This document shows positions 35,243 to 46,966 of a stretch of DNA of 64,000 nucleotides, piece after piece. The position numbers were made by a program, and so were the translations under genes. Below the pieces are notes generated by a model, which searched no databases, was not told where the DNA came from, and saw nothing but the letters and a program-made list of their open reading frames with translations. The DNA is from Luzula sylvatica (Eukaryota; Streptophyta; Magnoliopsida; Poales; Juncaceae), in the NCBI GenBank assembly GCA_946800325.1, contig OX326957.1, positions 63,493,570-63,557,569 of the forward strand, written 5' to 3'. Every line of letters starts with the position of its first letter. Positions within the stretch are counted from its first letter, which is position 1.

Positions 35243-35360
35243 ATGTTGCATGGATACAACCACGAGTAGTGTATCTGATACAACGATACACCGATTTTAC
35301 ATATAATTTAAGATACGACGATACGAGTACGATCGATTTTTTTAAGTATCTGCGCAACAT
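35243..35360. mobile_element. GATACG-type foldback MITE, second copy
   Basis: Ends ATGTTGCATGGATAC and GTATCTGCGCAACAT are inverted (13 of 15). Shared interior words with the PMT-intron copy include ACATATAATTTA-like, GATACGACGATACG and TTTTTTAAGTATC. It is 118 bp long. Confidence 0.7.
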
Positions 35361-37531
35361 AATATATCATACATCTAAAATGTATAAAATATATTTAAAA
35401 TATATCATACATGTCAAAAATGTAAACATTTGTAAAAAAGTATAGCGTAGATCTAAAAAAGTGCAAATTTGAATGAAAGATGACGCGCGTTTTGGAGTGT
35501 GTAGTAAGTCCACAAAATGCAATCAAAACTGGAAGAAAAAAAAAAAAATCAAATTACCATGTGTCGCTTTTCTATTATTGACGACGTGCAAACCATGGGA
35601 GAGCATAATCATTGCCCATAATTTAATTAACAAGTGAGACACATTGAATGACCAAATGCATGTAAATCCTCCTTGGTTAGTTCTGATTTATAGAATTCAA
35701 GACAAAGTCCTTGAAAGGGGCACATAATTAGCATGAAAACAAGGATATACAAATGCCCTCACTCAACCCTAAATCATATATAACCCTTCAATAAAAAAAG
35801 AAAAAACCCAAAAAACCAAGGCAAAATAGAATTTTATTATAGTTCAAAATGACAGCTAATTATAATTAATCTACCATACTGTGCGACATGGAAGTAATAG
35901 ATAAGCTAGAAGAGAAGAGACATGTAATTGAGCTACTGAATTGAATCCACGCAATCTTGTTCTTCGTTTTCATATTTTTATTCCATTCTTCACACGTACA
36001 GCTGTGTCCCAGAAAAATATACTAGTTATCCATACGAATTATTCGTATTTTTTTGTTTAGTATATAGTATGGTCCCATAATTACGATTAGATGATTTGTA
36101 CTTGTACAGGGAAATAAATATTTGAGGGACCTTATTTATCTTAACAAGTTAACAATGAAAATAAATACATTAACCGTTATACAGTTTGAAATTTAATTTA
36201 TAGTACAATTGTCTAACAACATATGCAGTGATAATCATATTCATAGCAACAAATTTCATAGCTAGCAGTACTAACTTAATTATTCAAAAATTTTAAGCAG
36301 CATGATAAATATATAAATAAACTTTGGATTTAGATCTATATAGTTCTACTTAAAAGATTTTTTTTAATATATTCATAATGTTGTAAGAGCATGTTTTGCT
36401 ATTTTTTTTTTGATTCAATATCTGTTGAAATTAATATTAATATTAGTCATGATCTTATCTTGATGTTTGGTATTTCTGAATTTCTCTTCAAATTATGTTG
36501 ATTTTTTTTGGATGGATAAACATTGAGAAACATGTTTTTAGTATATGAAGTATTTAATTTTAGTGTTTATCGACCATTTTGCCATTGAGACAAAATAGTT
36601 ATTGTGTGTATGTTATTAGAGGAAGCAAGAGAAAAATCTAGTTGGATATTTATTTTGCTTCATTTACTTTTATTTTTCTAACATCTATTTTTGGGACCCT
36701 TTTATTTATATCCTTTATCCATTATTCTGGTTCCTTGCTGGGAATTTCTCTTTTGGATAATATTGTTTCAAGGCAATCATCACAGTTGTCAATTAATTTC
36801 CTGAATTACCCGTAAATATATAATTTTATAAATAAAAAAATATAATAAAACCAAGTCTAGAAAAAAAAACATAATACAACAATATCTAAATAAAAACATA
36901 ACTAGATGAGATAACAGATATTTACTCTCAGCAGTCAGCACAAAATGCATGAAGCTTTTAGCCTCTTTTCAATATAATTTCGAAGATATTTTTGCTCATT
37001 TATTGACATTTATATAGTCATATTTTCGGGGCGAATCTATATAGTCCGAGGAGGCGTTGTTCTCCCAAGATTTTTGTCAAATATATTTTATTTATATAAC
37101 AGTGTAAATATAATGTGACGCGTTTATTTTTTATTCATTATTTATATATTTGATTTTGTAAAATTTATATTTCATGTAATTATGCATGTTATGATTTTAA
37201 CCCTTACATGATACGTGGTGATTTTATCTCATCTATTGATATACCCTAAAAAAACTATGTATTTTTTTATTCTTCCAAGATGTAAACAATTGATGTACTA
37301 TTTTATAATGAATCATTTGAATTGAAGTTATTAATGAACTCATATAATTTCTTTCTCTTTCAAATAAAAAATAAAACAATAATTGTTCGTAAATATAAAA
37401 AAATATATCATGAAATAAAAATATATTGACCTGAAACTGTATATTATGTCTAAAATTCTAAACTAAATTGGTATATTCTTATAGAATAAAATAAAATGAT
37501 ATATAAAATGATAACCCTAGATATTAATATA
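35361..37531. other. AT-rich intergenic DNA
   Basis: No gene or RNA was recognised in about 2.1 kb. The 35465-35590 part repeats sequence near 9890-9975. Confidence 0.5.
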
Positions 37532-37775
37532 GGGGAATTCTTACAGAACCCTTAACTTTCCTTCATATTTTAAAAACACTTCTCACCTTTTGGATAAAAA
37601 TAAATTCTCTAAATAAAATTTATTTTCAAATATCCCGTATAGAGGTTAAACTAATTTTCAATGGTGTTAAATATTTTTTTGACCAATTTTTTATTATTAT
37701 ATTTTATATTTAAAAAACCATTTTTGGTATTTTTTATTAATTTCAAAAATTTCCATAACTTTTTAGAAAATAATA

Positions 37776-37843
<68 letters not shown>

Positions 37844-38466
37844 AATATTTCTTTTATTATATTTTTTCATGGAAAATAAAAAACACTTTGAATATATTTA
37901 GACGGAAAAATATTTTCCTAACAACTAGTTTTTTATTAATATATAATATGCATTAACATAATAACTAATAATATAAATTAATATATAATTGTCATATTAG
38001 TTAATATAAAAGATAAAAGATGTTAAAAATATTAAAAAAAATACACAAAAAGAGAATGAAAAGAAAAGAAAAAAACTAGTTGTTATACATGTATCTACCA
38101 TTATATTTTCAAGGTGTTTTTTTATTTTGTTATTATTATTTGATGTTAGGTTTTCATGAAAAATATATAATACATAAAATATTAAATAATATATATAACT
38201 TATTTAAAATTATTATATGTTAAAAAAAATAAAGGAAATTTTTGGATTTAATAAACAAATACCAAAAATAAAATTTTAATTATTAAATATGAAAATAGAA
38301 GAATATTTTGGTCCTAAAAATATTTAACACTATCCAAAATTAATTTTAAGCTCTATAAGAGAATATTTGAAAATAGAAGTTCGTCTAGAGAGTTTTTCTT
38401 CTTAATATCCAAAAGATGTGATTTTTTCAATATTAAAAAAAATTAGGATATTTTTTTAAATTCCCC
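37532..38466. mobile_element. Mutator-like MITE with perfect 9-bp target duplication
   Basis: Inverted ends GGGGAATT and AATTCCCC, flanked by ATTAATATA at 37523-37531 and 38467-38475. The subterminal regions are also inverted (CACCTTTTGGATA against TATCCAAAAGATGTG, and TTTATTTTCAAATATCCCGTA against GAGAATATTTGAAAATAGAA). A (TA)n run at 37780-37838 sits inside. It is non-coding. A 9-bp duplication points to the Mutator superfamily. Confidence 0.8.
37780..37838. repeat. (TA)n microsatellite
   Basis: About 29 TA units inside the Mutator-like MITE. Confidence 0.95.
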
Positions 38467-38557
38467 ATTAATATATTTTTTATAATACATTTTAAGTATA
38501 CTTTGCAAAAAAATCGAAATTGACATGATATCAGAACAATAAATGTAGACAGTATGG

Positions 38558-39852
38558 ACCATACTTACATGTGAAAAAGTAAAGAAAGTCAAAGTAATAT
38601 TTGTCTATCATATATTTTGGTACAAATTTCAATAAGATATAATTACCCAAAAGGTTATATGAGCAAGATGTTGCTCATATGGGTGTAATTTCGGTTAAGG
38701 ATATTCAATTATAGTGAGAGTAAATATATTGTCCAGTTAATATGATATAGATATGTGATATAAACATATGTCATAGACGTATGTTAAAAGTTATAAGGTT
38801 TTCAAGTTTATTCGGTATTATGGTTATTCAGCAGAATTAAAATTGTATTTATCACTTTACTCTGATTTAAACAAGGTTCGTTTCAATACGGTTTAAAAGA
38901 GACGGTTTGTCTTATAAGTAGGGGTGTCAACGGTTCGGATCCGGTTCGGATAGTGGTCATACCAGATCCATATTCATATTGTCGGATCCGGATACGGTTC
39001 GGATAATAAACGGATATGGATACGGTTCGGATATTGTCGGATACGGATACGGATACGGTTCTGTTTCGGATATTAAAACGGATACTATGTTATCATAACG
39101 TAACTTACTTTTTAGTAATAAATATATATAATTTGTGAGATGAACGATAAATATGATTATAGTTAAACATAATTTTACGATTGTGAGTTAAATCACTTAC
39201 AAATCATTAATTTGTATATGATTTTTCGACTAATATCAAATATAATACATAAAATAATATATAATATGAGTATCCGGATCCGGTTTCGGATACTCGAATC
39301 TAGTTTCGAGTATCCGGATCCTAAAAATATCCGGATCCGGAACACGGATCCGGTTCCCGCACCAAAACCGAATATCGAATCCGGTTCCGGATCTTAAAAT
39401 TAGCAACCAGATCCATATCCGGATCCACTCGGATTCGGATATTTTTTTCGAATCCGGATATTTTTTCGGATACGGTTCGGGTCGGTTCGGGCAATATCCA
39501 CACCATTGACATCCCTACTTATAAGGTATTAAAGGAGACAGTTTGTCTCATTAAGTTATTAAAGGAGATGGTTTTAAGGATCTCACTAAATTAATTTGAG
39601 GAGGACCAAGTTGGAAATATGCATGTTAAGATCACATTATATGAAATTTTCATGCTACACATCCACATAATGATTCATGTCATTCAGTTGTATTAGTGTA
39701 TGTGACCATTGAATGTTTAATTGTGTTAAATGTGACGAAAGTCGTTTTGATCCTACGTTGATATTATTGATGGACGAAATTGGTTAGGGACACATAAGAT
39801 TTTTATGACAAACAAGTACGCGTGTTTCGGTTTATGTTAAATACGTAATTAA
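38558..39852 (+). mobile_element. Second copy of the Copia internal remnant, split by a hAT-like insert
   Basis: From ACTTACATGTGAAAAAGTAA to GGTTTATGTTAAATACGTAA this matches 30165-30853 at high identity by eye. The exception is a 599-bp insertion at 38919-39517 plus its 8-bp duplication. Homology stops just before the polypurine tract and LTR, so this copy is truncated at its 3' end. Confidence 0.85.
38919..39517. mobile_element. hAT-like MITE with GGATCCGG/GGTTCGGATA iterations
   Basis: Ends TAGGGGTGTCAA and TTGACATCCCTA are inverted (11 of 12). The perfect 8-bp target duplication CTTATAAG lies at 38911-38918 and 39518-39525. The uninterrupted CTTATAAG site is present once at 30520-30527 in the other copy of the host repeat, which proves the boundaries. 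The interior carries CGGATACGG and ATCCGGATCC words on both flanks and an AT-rich middle. Length and 8-bp duplication fit a non-autonomous hAT element. Open frames over it are by-products. Confidence 0.92.
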
Positions 39853-40507
39853 TTATGGTATTGTTGCAAGATGAGGAGATGTCATGTCTGGGTTGAAAAC
39901 AGGTGGATTAATTTTCTAACATGAATACAATAGCTAATGCCAAATTAACATTTGTGGTGCGAGTTCTGCAACGAAAAGATGTTGCATAGAAGCATTTTGT
40001 GTCAGAAGCATACTGCGGATATTAGCCCCCATATATTATAAAATAAAACTCCCAAATATAAATATATTTTTTCTTTAATTATGTATATAAATTATAAAGT
40101 CTCCTTTTCTAATTCAAAACAATCAATACTAATATTAAGATCTGAAAAATCATATAAATCTCTGAAATAGTCAAAACCATTATATTTCTCTACAGTTCCC
40201 GGCGGCGCGCTGGTGTTCCTTTTTCAACGAAGAATAACCAAGGGTATTTTCGTCAATTCATTCATACTTACTTATAAATAAACATATTTTTCTCTATTCG
40301 CTAAACAAAATCTCCCTTTTCTCAATTTACCCCCTCACTTTTTCTGTATTCACGAATCCACCCCTCTTACACAGTCTCTTTCTTTCGCCCAAAAAAATCT
40401 CCGTGTCTCTTCTCTCCTCCTCCTCCTTAAATCGTAAAAGTAATTAAGAACCGCTATAAAGATTTCATCTTTCCAAGCCCTAAGAAGAAATCCAGTTTAG
40501 GGTTTCG
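39853..40507. promoter_or_regulatory. Promoter and 5' UTR region of the F-box/PP2 gene
   Basis: A TATA-like TATAAATA lies at 40273-40280. It is followed by a C/T-rich leader (about 40310-40430), compatible with transcription starting near 40305. A telobox TTTAGGGTTT (40496-40505) ends two bases before the ATG. Assignments are by pattern only. Confidence 0.45.
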
Positions 40508-41769
40508 ATGGGTGCTGGGGTTTCTAGCATAATGGGTCCGGATGGAGAAGGCGAAGGGCTCGATTTAAGTCTCGGAGACATGCCGGAGAGTTGTGTCGCG
40601 GCTGTGTTATTGTATCTTGATGCACGGGAGATCTGTAGCGTTGCGAGGTTGAATCGTGCTTTTAGAGGTGCTGCTTCGGCTGATTTTGTGTGGGAGTCGA
40701 AATTGCCCCCAAATTACAAGTATTTAGTGAGCTTAATTGAATCGGGTGAAAATGGAGAATGCGGGAAGTGTGTTGCGTTGTGTAAGAAAGAGATCTATGC
40801 TATGCTTTCCCGTCCGAACCCTTTTGATAAAGGAAGTAAGGTAAGGAAATTACCTAAATTTGGATATTGTTTTGAATTATTTTTAGCAAGAGTTTGTATG
40901 CTGAAACTTCAATGGGTCTACTTTAAAGAATTATTCAGCTAAATTTGGCCAGTGAAACCATAATTTGAATCGAATTGAGCCCCTTTTGGTTCTTTTTTTT
41001 CAATTTTTGTCTTGAAGAAACACGAGAGTCTGAGACCAAAAGAGCTTTAGTCCTTATGAACGTCAATCTAATTTTTTTTCATCGGTGAATAGGAATTTTG
41101 GATAGAAAAAACAAAGGGTCGAGTTTGCATGGCAATATCTTCAAAATCTATGGTTATAACCGGTATTGATGATAGGAGGTATTGGAATCACCTCACAAGC
41201 GAAGAATCTAGGTAATCATAACTTAATTCATTTGTTCAATTCGATCCAATAATTTTTCAATCCATCACAAGAAAAATATAATTGAATGCCTAACAAGAAT
41301 ATTAAATAAACCCTAATTCAAAAATTTCAGATTCCACTCAGTGGCATACTTGCATCAAATTTGGTGGTTCGAAGTAACTGGAGAACTCAATTTCCACTTT
41401 TCCCCAGGTACGTACTCCCTCTATTTTCGTCTCCATTTGGGACGGCCCACAAAACGATTAGGCCGAAAGATATGGAGCCCCGAAAACGTACACGGGTGGG
41501 ATCTCAAACCGGTTAGTTTCCACTTTCATACCCAAGACGGTCAAAACTCCACTTCGAATTACCACTTAGAATACCATGATTCGTGGATTCTTTACCATGT
41601 TGGTAATTTTAACGTTTATGACGATGGTTTTAACGAAATGGTTAAATTGAAATTCTCCATGACTCAAATCGATTGTACGCACACTAAAGGAGGGTTATGT
41701 GTCGATTCCTTATTGGTTTATCCAAAAGGATTTGTTAGGAATGACAAGGAAATGATTGTTTGTGCGTAA
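40508..41769 (+). CDS. F-box protein with phloem protein 2 (PP2) domain, PP2-A13-like
   Basis: Three exons (40508-40840, 41093-41211, 41331-41769) give 296 residues, standard for this group. The F-box is at about residues 22-66: [20 protein letters not shown], then [18 protein letters not shown]2-type lectin-like domain follows: [50 protein letters not shown] and [11 protein letters not shown]-box/PP2 proteins are SCF substrate receptors; the PP2 fold often binds N-glycans, and PP2-A13 is linked to stress or herbivory responses. Specific substrates are not known here. The strong MGAGVSS start could be N-myristoylated. The stop is TAA at 41767. Introns are GT-AG. I am confident of the family and less so of orthology to one Arabidopsis member. 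Confidence 0.95.
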
Positions 41770-42898
41770 TTTTTGTAGAAATTTGTAGATTAGGGGAATT
41801 TGCTAAGGGGAAGGATGATTTTTTGTTTGTGTATAAGTTTTGTTTATTATTTTTTGGGGAGTTTTGGGTGAATATTTTAGATGGAGAGAAGAGAGATGGG
41901 TATATTATATTAGTTAATTTTAGGGGTATAAAGGATATTTTTTGTTATTATCCTTTTGTAATATTTTGATATTTCCATAGTGATGATGAAGTTGATTTGT
42001 TTGTTAAATCAAATATTAATAAGAGAGGAAACTCTTGCTTTGAGATATATAATATCTTTGACTTGGTTGAAATCATGCAATTATGAGTGACAACTTCTTC
42101 TCAAATTATCTTTCAGTACTTAATATTTGATATAAAATTTCATTATGAGGGTATTGATGTCTCTATTGTTAGTTGTTTTGAGTATTGTTATGTGTAAAGT
42201 AATTTAGTAAACTTTGGACTTGTATGAAGTCTAATATAATGGCTCCTTGCAATCCACGCAAGTGAGATTTGGATTGGATTTGCATCGAGTTTCTTTCTTG
42301 TATGCATCTATAACAAATGTTGTCTGTTTATATTCAAAATAACTCTATTTTTTTCTTGCAATCCACGCAAGTGAGATTTGGATTGGATTTGGATTGGCTT
42401 TTCAAGCAGATGTTTGGAGTTCGAATCCCGGATCTCTGCATAGTTATTTTTATTTTGCGGGTTAACTTTCCATTATTGTTATTAATTTAACCGAAAATAA
42501 TACGCAACATATCATATGGTTCGGTGGTAGAACACATTTGAGTTCGGACCCTCGGGCCTCTGTATGTTTATAATTAAACAATTATCGATTTCGTAAGTCT
42601 TAACAAAAAACAACTGTTGAATATATAAATATACTTTTACTAAAATTAGAATAAATATAATTAAAAACAAATATTACATGCTAACGAAAAACTATAAAAA
42701 AATATTCCGAAGCGGAACGAGGTTCGCACTAGTTTGTACGAATTATCGATAATGAATGCTGTAATAACGGGCCTTGGGCCTATTTGGGCCACTCTGAAGT
42801 CTGAATAACAAAATCAGGCTAGACTTTTACTTACTAAGTAGAAATGGCAATTGTAAACCTTGAAACAAATATCATTGTATCAATCAATGCCTCTCAGT
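41770..42898. other. F-box gene 3' flank with a 37-bp direct duplication
   Basis: An exact 37-bp repeat beginning CTTGCAATCCACGCAAGTGA occurs at 42246-42282 and 42355-42391. B-box-like GAGTTCGAATCCCGG (42425-42439) and a second weak one near 42540 suggest degenerate tRNA- or SINE-derived sequence. No tRNA gene could be folded. The open frame at 41760-41969 is judged UTR. Confidence 0.5.
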
Positions 42899-43165
42899 CT
42901 CAGGCCAGCACAAAACTCCCACAAAGGATTCTTCCAACTTAGTATCATGTGATCAGACCTGCACTGCACTGTACTGCATTAATGGACTCGTGCAAATAGC
43001 AACCAAGATTAGTACCGTTCATAATCCAAGTAATTTATTCCCAAACGAAAAAAAGAACTCTACAACGTGGGGGAAACAAATATAAAAAAGACAATTTTGG
43101 AAGCTCTATCCTTTCCACTTTCCAGCCATATTTAATAAATACAGATCCAAATTACGTACCGGTAC
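42899..43165 (+). repeat. Segment resembling the LPCAT gene's upstream region
   Basis: Words occur in the same order as at 52503-53005: CAGCACAAAACTCCCACA, then GTTCATAATCCAAGTAAT against GTTCACAATCCAAATAAT, then AAAGACAATTTTGGAAG against AATGACAATTTCGAAAG, then CAGATCCAAAT. This suggests an old duplication of the LPCAT promoter, without its coding part. Confidence 0.55.
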
Positions 43166-43431
43166 CGGCCGTATAAATTGTATATGGTCCCACTGCCGTA
43201 TAAATTGTATATGGTTAGCTATTTATCATTGTGGACTTCTTTATGTTAAAAAAAAGAGAAAAAATAATAAGTGAAAAATTATGTGTTGTGAATTATGATC
43301 AGCAAGCACATAAGGCCTTAATGGAGACAACCTCTCTATCAAATGTATTTCTGAACTTGACAATCTTGCTAAATAAACAATATATTTTTTATTTGAATGT
43401 TACCCAACAAACTATCGTTTGTCGTAAATAG

Positions 43432-43538
43432 TATTCTTTTTTATGTGATGCCGATGCGACTCGAACTCATAACATCATCAAAATATGAGTTTATTGTGGC
43501 AAACACATTCAACCAACTAAACTATGAGGTCATTGGCC
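43432..43538 (-). mobile_element. tRNA-derived SINE-like insertion
   Basis: On the minus strand it reads AGTTTAGTTGGTTGAATG (A-box-like), then GAGTTCGAGTCGC (B-box-like), and ends in a short A-rich tail. The direct repeat TAAATAG flanks it at 43425-43431 and 43539-43545. The head GGTTGA(A/G)TGTG resembles the 14.6-kb SINE, but the bodies differ. Confidence 0.65.
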
Positions 43539-43545
43539 TAAATAG

Positions 43546-45369
43546 ACAATATCAATTTTATTTACATATTTCCTAGGCTAGGCATATCATACTTAATCCG
43601 TGACGGTGACCCACCAATGCAGGCAGAGACGGTGACGATGCGTGCGCCGTGCAAGACCCACCAAGCAGACGGCGCGATGGCAGTGGACTTCTCTGTCTTC
43701 GACTCTCGCATAGTGCGGTGCGTGAATTTCTCGGGTTCTCTTCAGTTCTTCGACGTGCGTGGCGTGGATTTCTCGATTCTTCGACTCTGGCACGGGGCAG
43801 GCAATGAAGAATCTCAAATTCGACTTGACTTTCTCCTTGATTTTACTAATTCTGCCGTGCACAATTTGACTTCAGTTTGACTTCTACTTGACTAGAATTC
43901 GACTCAAGTTCGACTCTAATTTCGGACCTTTTGATTAGTGACTCTATTTTCTGAATTTGGCTCTTTCTTCACTTAGAAATAGGTTCAAACAATTTACAAT
44001 TTGTGAGCAATTTTGGATTTTTATTTAAATTGAAGAATTCCCCCGATCAATCGTTGGCACTTGGCAGCACGTTGTGACAACCTTGAAAAGTTTCTAAAAT
44101 TCAAAGGGGTTTCGGACATCGATGAAGGAGAATTATATATGAAATTGAAATTTTGAAGAACGGATTGCCGAGAGAAGTGAGCAAACCAATCAAAATTCTC
44201 AATTATTTAGAAACGAGCAAATGTTGATGTATTCGTTTCTTAAATTGCAAAGAGAACAATTTTTAAGTGATAATGGTTAGTTGTGTAATATTTTGCATAT
44301 ATTTTCTGATATTTTTAAGTGATATTTTATGCTTTGTTAACATAAGATTATTTTTTAGTTAATCTCGTTATATTTTGTCAAAGCCTCTAAAATTGCCAGA
44401 TCAGCCCTGTTCCTAATATATTACAAAATTGTTTAATATTATAATTTTTTTGTTCATTCTGATGAATGTAATTTATTGCATGCAGTGATCATTCATTGGT
44501 TGTTGTGATCATTGGTTAGGCATGAACTTGTTTTATCTTTGAAATTATGATATATCAGGGTGAGGTTATTATCAAGTATAAATATCTAAATAAAGAAAAA
44601 GAAAATAGACAAAAAAAGGAAAAGGTAAAGAAAACGGTCCTCTCCAAAGGGTTCGGACAAAAAATCGTTCAAAGTTTTTTTTATATCCATATGCAATTTT
44701 TAATCCGACGATCAATAATTCTTATAATACAAATTTATATTTAAATCCTTACATTATTTTACAATTATAAAAAAAATAATTATATTAATATAAATCATAT
44801 TAAATTGTACAGTTTATTTTATGAAAAAGAAATAAACGGTGTAGTTTGGATTTTGTTCGTTTTATCGAGCCAAAACACCCGTACAAGTCCCAATAGAAGT
44901 GCAATGACGGATTGAAGATATGTTCTAGTCCCAATTGAAGTTCGATGAAGGATTGAAAATACGTTCTAGTCCCAATTGAAGTTTCGACTGAAAAAGTAGT
45001 TGTTAACTCATTGCCTGTTCAAAAATAGTGTTAATTTAGCTTCAAATTAAGTGAAAGATTAGAGAATAACAAAAAGAACGGAGGTCAAATAGGAGTTAAT
45101 TGTACACCAATTTAATTGATTATGCTATTTCAGCCCAAAATTAAGTGATACAACTGACAATAATAAAAATAGAACTCAAATAGACTAGTACCGTAATCCT
45201 GCTAGTATACACCGTAATTGAGGAAAAGAGAGGACTTGAAGGCTGAGCCAAGGGGGAACACAACTGAGAAAGCAATCAGCAAAAGGGCGCTACCTCGTCC
45301 GCTACCTCAATCCATGACAATATGCCGGTTTTGGAGAAAACGGAGGCGCGAGCATGAAGTTGGGCGTGA
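43546..45369. other. Intergenic DNA with a local GC-rich patch
   Basis: Positions 43590-43870 are unusually GC-rich for this window and have open frames on both strands (87 and 89 codons), but the predicted proteins are unrecognised. TCGACT/CGACTC words recur at 43880-43920. CTAGTCCCAATTGAAGTT is repeated at about 44925 and 44970. No gene was assigned. Confidence 0.45.
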
Positions 45370-46402
45370 GCTATGAAGTCGTCTCGCTGAGTTCGGGACA
45401 AATGCTATGAAGTCGTCTCGGTGAGTTCGGGACAAATGCTATGAAGTCGTCTCGCTGAGTTCGGGACAAATGCTATGAAGTCGTCTCGGTGAGTTCCGGA
45501 CAAATGCTATGAAGTCGTCTCGGTGAGTTCATGACAAATGCTATGAAGTCGTCTCGGTGAGTTCATGACAAATGCTATGAAGTCGTCTCGCTGAGTTCGG
45601 GACAAATGCTATGAAGTCGTCTCGGTGAGTTCATGACAAATGCTATGAAGCCGTCTCGCTGAGTTCGGGACAAATGCTATGAAGTCGTCTCGGTGAGTTC
45701 ATGACAAATGCTATGAAGCCGTCTCGCTGAGTTCGGGACAAATGCTATGAAGTCGTCTCGGTGAGTTCGGGACAAATGCTATGAAGTCGTCTCGCTGAGT
45801 TCGGGACAAATGCTATGAAGTCGTCTCGGTGAGTTCCGGACAAATGCTATGAAGTCGTCTCGGTGAGTTCATGACAAATGCTATGAAGTCGTCTCGCTGA
45901 GTTCGGGACAAATGCTATGAAGTCGTCTCGGTGAGTTCATGACAAATGCTATGAAGCCGTCTCGCTGAGTTCGGGACAAATGCTATGAAGTCGTCTCGGT
46001 GAGTTCATGACAAATGCTATGAAGCCGTCTCGCTGAGTTCGGGACAAATGCTATGAAGTCGTCTCGGTGAGTTCGGGACAAATGCTATGAAGTCGTCTCG
46101 CTGAGTTCGGGACAAATGCTATGAAGTCGTCTCGCTGAGTTTCGGACAAATGCTATGAAGTCGTCTCGGTGAGTTCATGACAAATGCTATGAAGTCGTCT
46201 CGCTGAGTTCAGGACAAATGCTATGAAGTCTTCTCGGTGAGTTCATGACAAATGCTATGAAGTCGTCTCGCTGAGTTCAGGACAAATGCTATGAAGTCGT
46301 CTCGCTGAGTTCAGGACAAATGCTATGAAGTCGTCTCGCTGAGTTCAGGACAAATGCTATGAAGTCGTCTCGCTGAGTTCAGGACAAATGCTATGAAGTC
46401 GT
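45370..46402 (+). repeat. 34-bp minisatellite, 30 units, with higher-order structure
   Basis: Thirty consecutive units of exactly 34 bp (GCTATGAAGTCGTCTCG, then C or G, then TGAGTTC and a variable triplet, then GACAAAT), without a single indel, plus a partial unit. Units vary at AAG(T/C)CG, CTCG(C/G)TG and TTC(GGG/ATG/CGG/AGG). Units 2-11 and 12-20 share the same order of variants apart from one extra unit, so a 9-10-unit (306-340 bp) higher-order repeat exists. Unit 21 restarts the pattern. Since 34 is not a multiple of three and TGAG stops recur, it is not coding. A degenerate unit follows at 46422-46465. Confidence 0.95.
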
Positions 46403-46567
46403 GACGAGATGTGAAGGTGCGGAGGCCGTCGTCTCGCTGAGTTCACGACGGATGCATCGAGGTTGTGAAGGTGCAACGAATTGGGGGGAGTAGAGAAACA
46501 CTAGAAACTAGTAGAAATGAGAATGACGACTTTTAACTGGAGATAATTGTTTTTTCTTTTCATTTTG

Positions 46568-46806
46568 AGTAGTGATGCACTTCCCCCAACTCTCTCCCAC
46601 ACCTCTTGATGTGTCATTGTAACACTTAACACCACTATGATTTAACATCTGAATTATGATTTTAACACCTTAATTTATATTTTAACATCATAATGAAGAT
46701 GTTAAACTATAAATTAAGGTGTTAAATCATAATTAAGATGTTAAATTTGAAGGTGTTAAGCCTTATGCCAACACATCAAGAGGTGTGGGGGAGGGTAAGT
46801 GGGGAG
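46568..46806. mobile_element. Foldback MITE of about 240 bp
   Basis: CACTTCCCCCAACTCTCTCC, then CACCTCTTGATGTGT at the left, is inverted at the right (ACACATCAAGAGGTGTGGGG, then GAGGGTAAGTGGGG). The inside arms GTGTTAAATCATAA and ATTATGATTTTAACACC also pair. It is related by its termini to the larger 24.6-26.1 kb element and to the pieces at 15.4 and 26.8 kb. Confidence 0.85.
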
Positions 46807-46966
46807 GTCCAACTTTTTCCTTTCATTTTTGTTAGATAGACTAGGCTTTCTTGTGTGGCGCGTAATTAGAAGGGACTCACGTCCACCTCAGCATTCGGTA
46901 AGACTTCGGTAGTTTGTCTCCTGCTCCCTAGACCTTTTGATAATATAATATATAATATCTTATATA

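Noticed and set aside
42425..42560. tRNA gene suggested by GAGTTCGAATCCCGG
   Set aside because: No acceptor or anticodon stem could be formed around it; it is better explained as tRNA/SINE-derived remnant.
45370..46402. CRISPR-like array
   Set aside because: Units are continuous 34-bp tandem repeats without unique spacers, in plant nuclear DNA.
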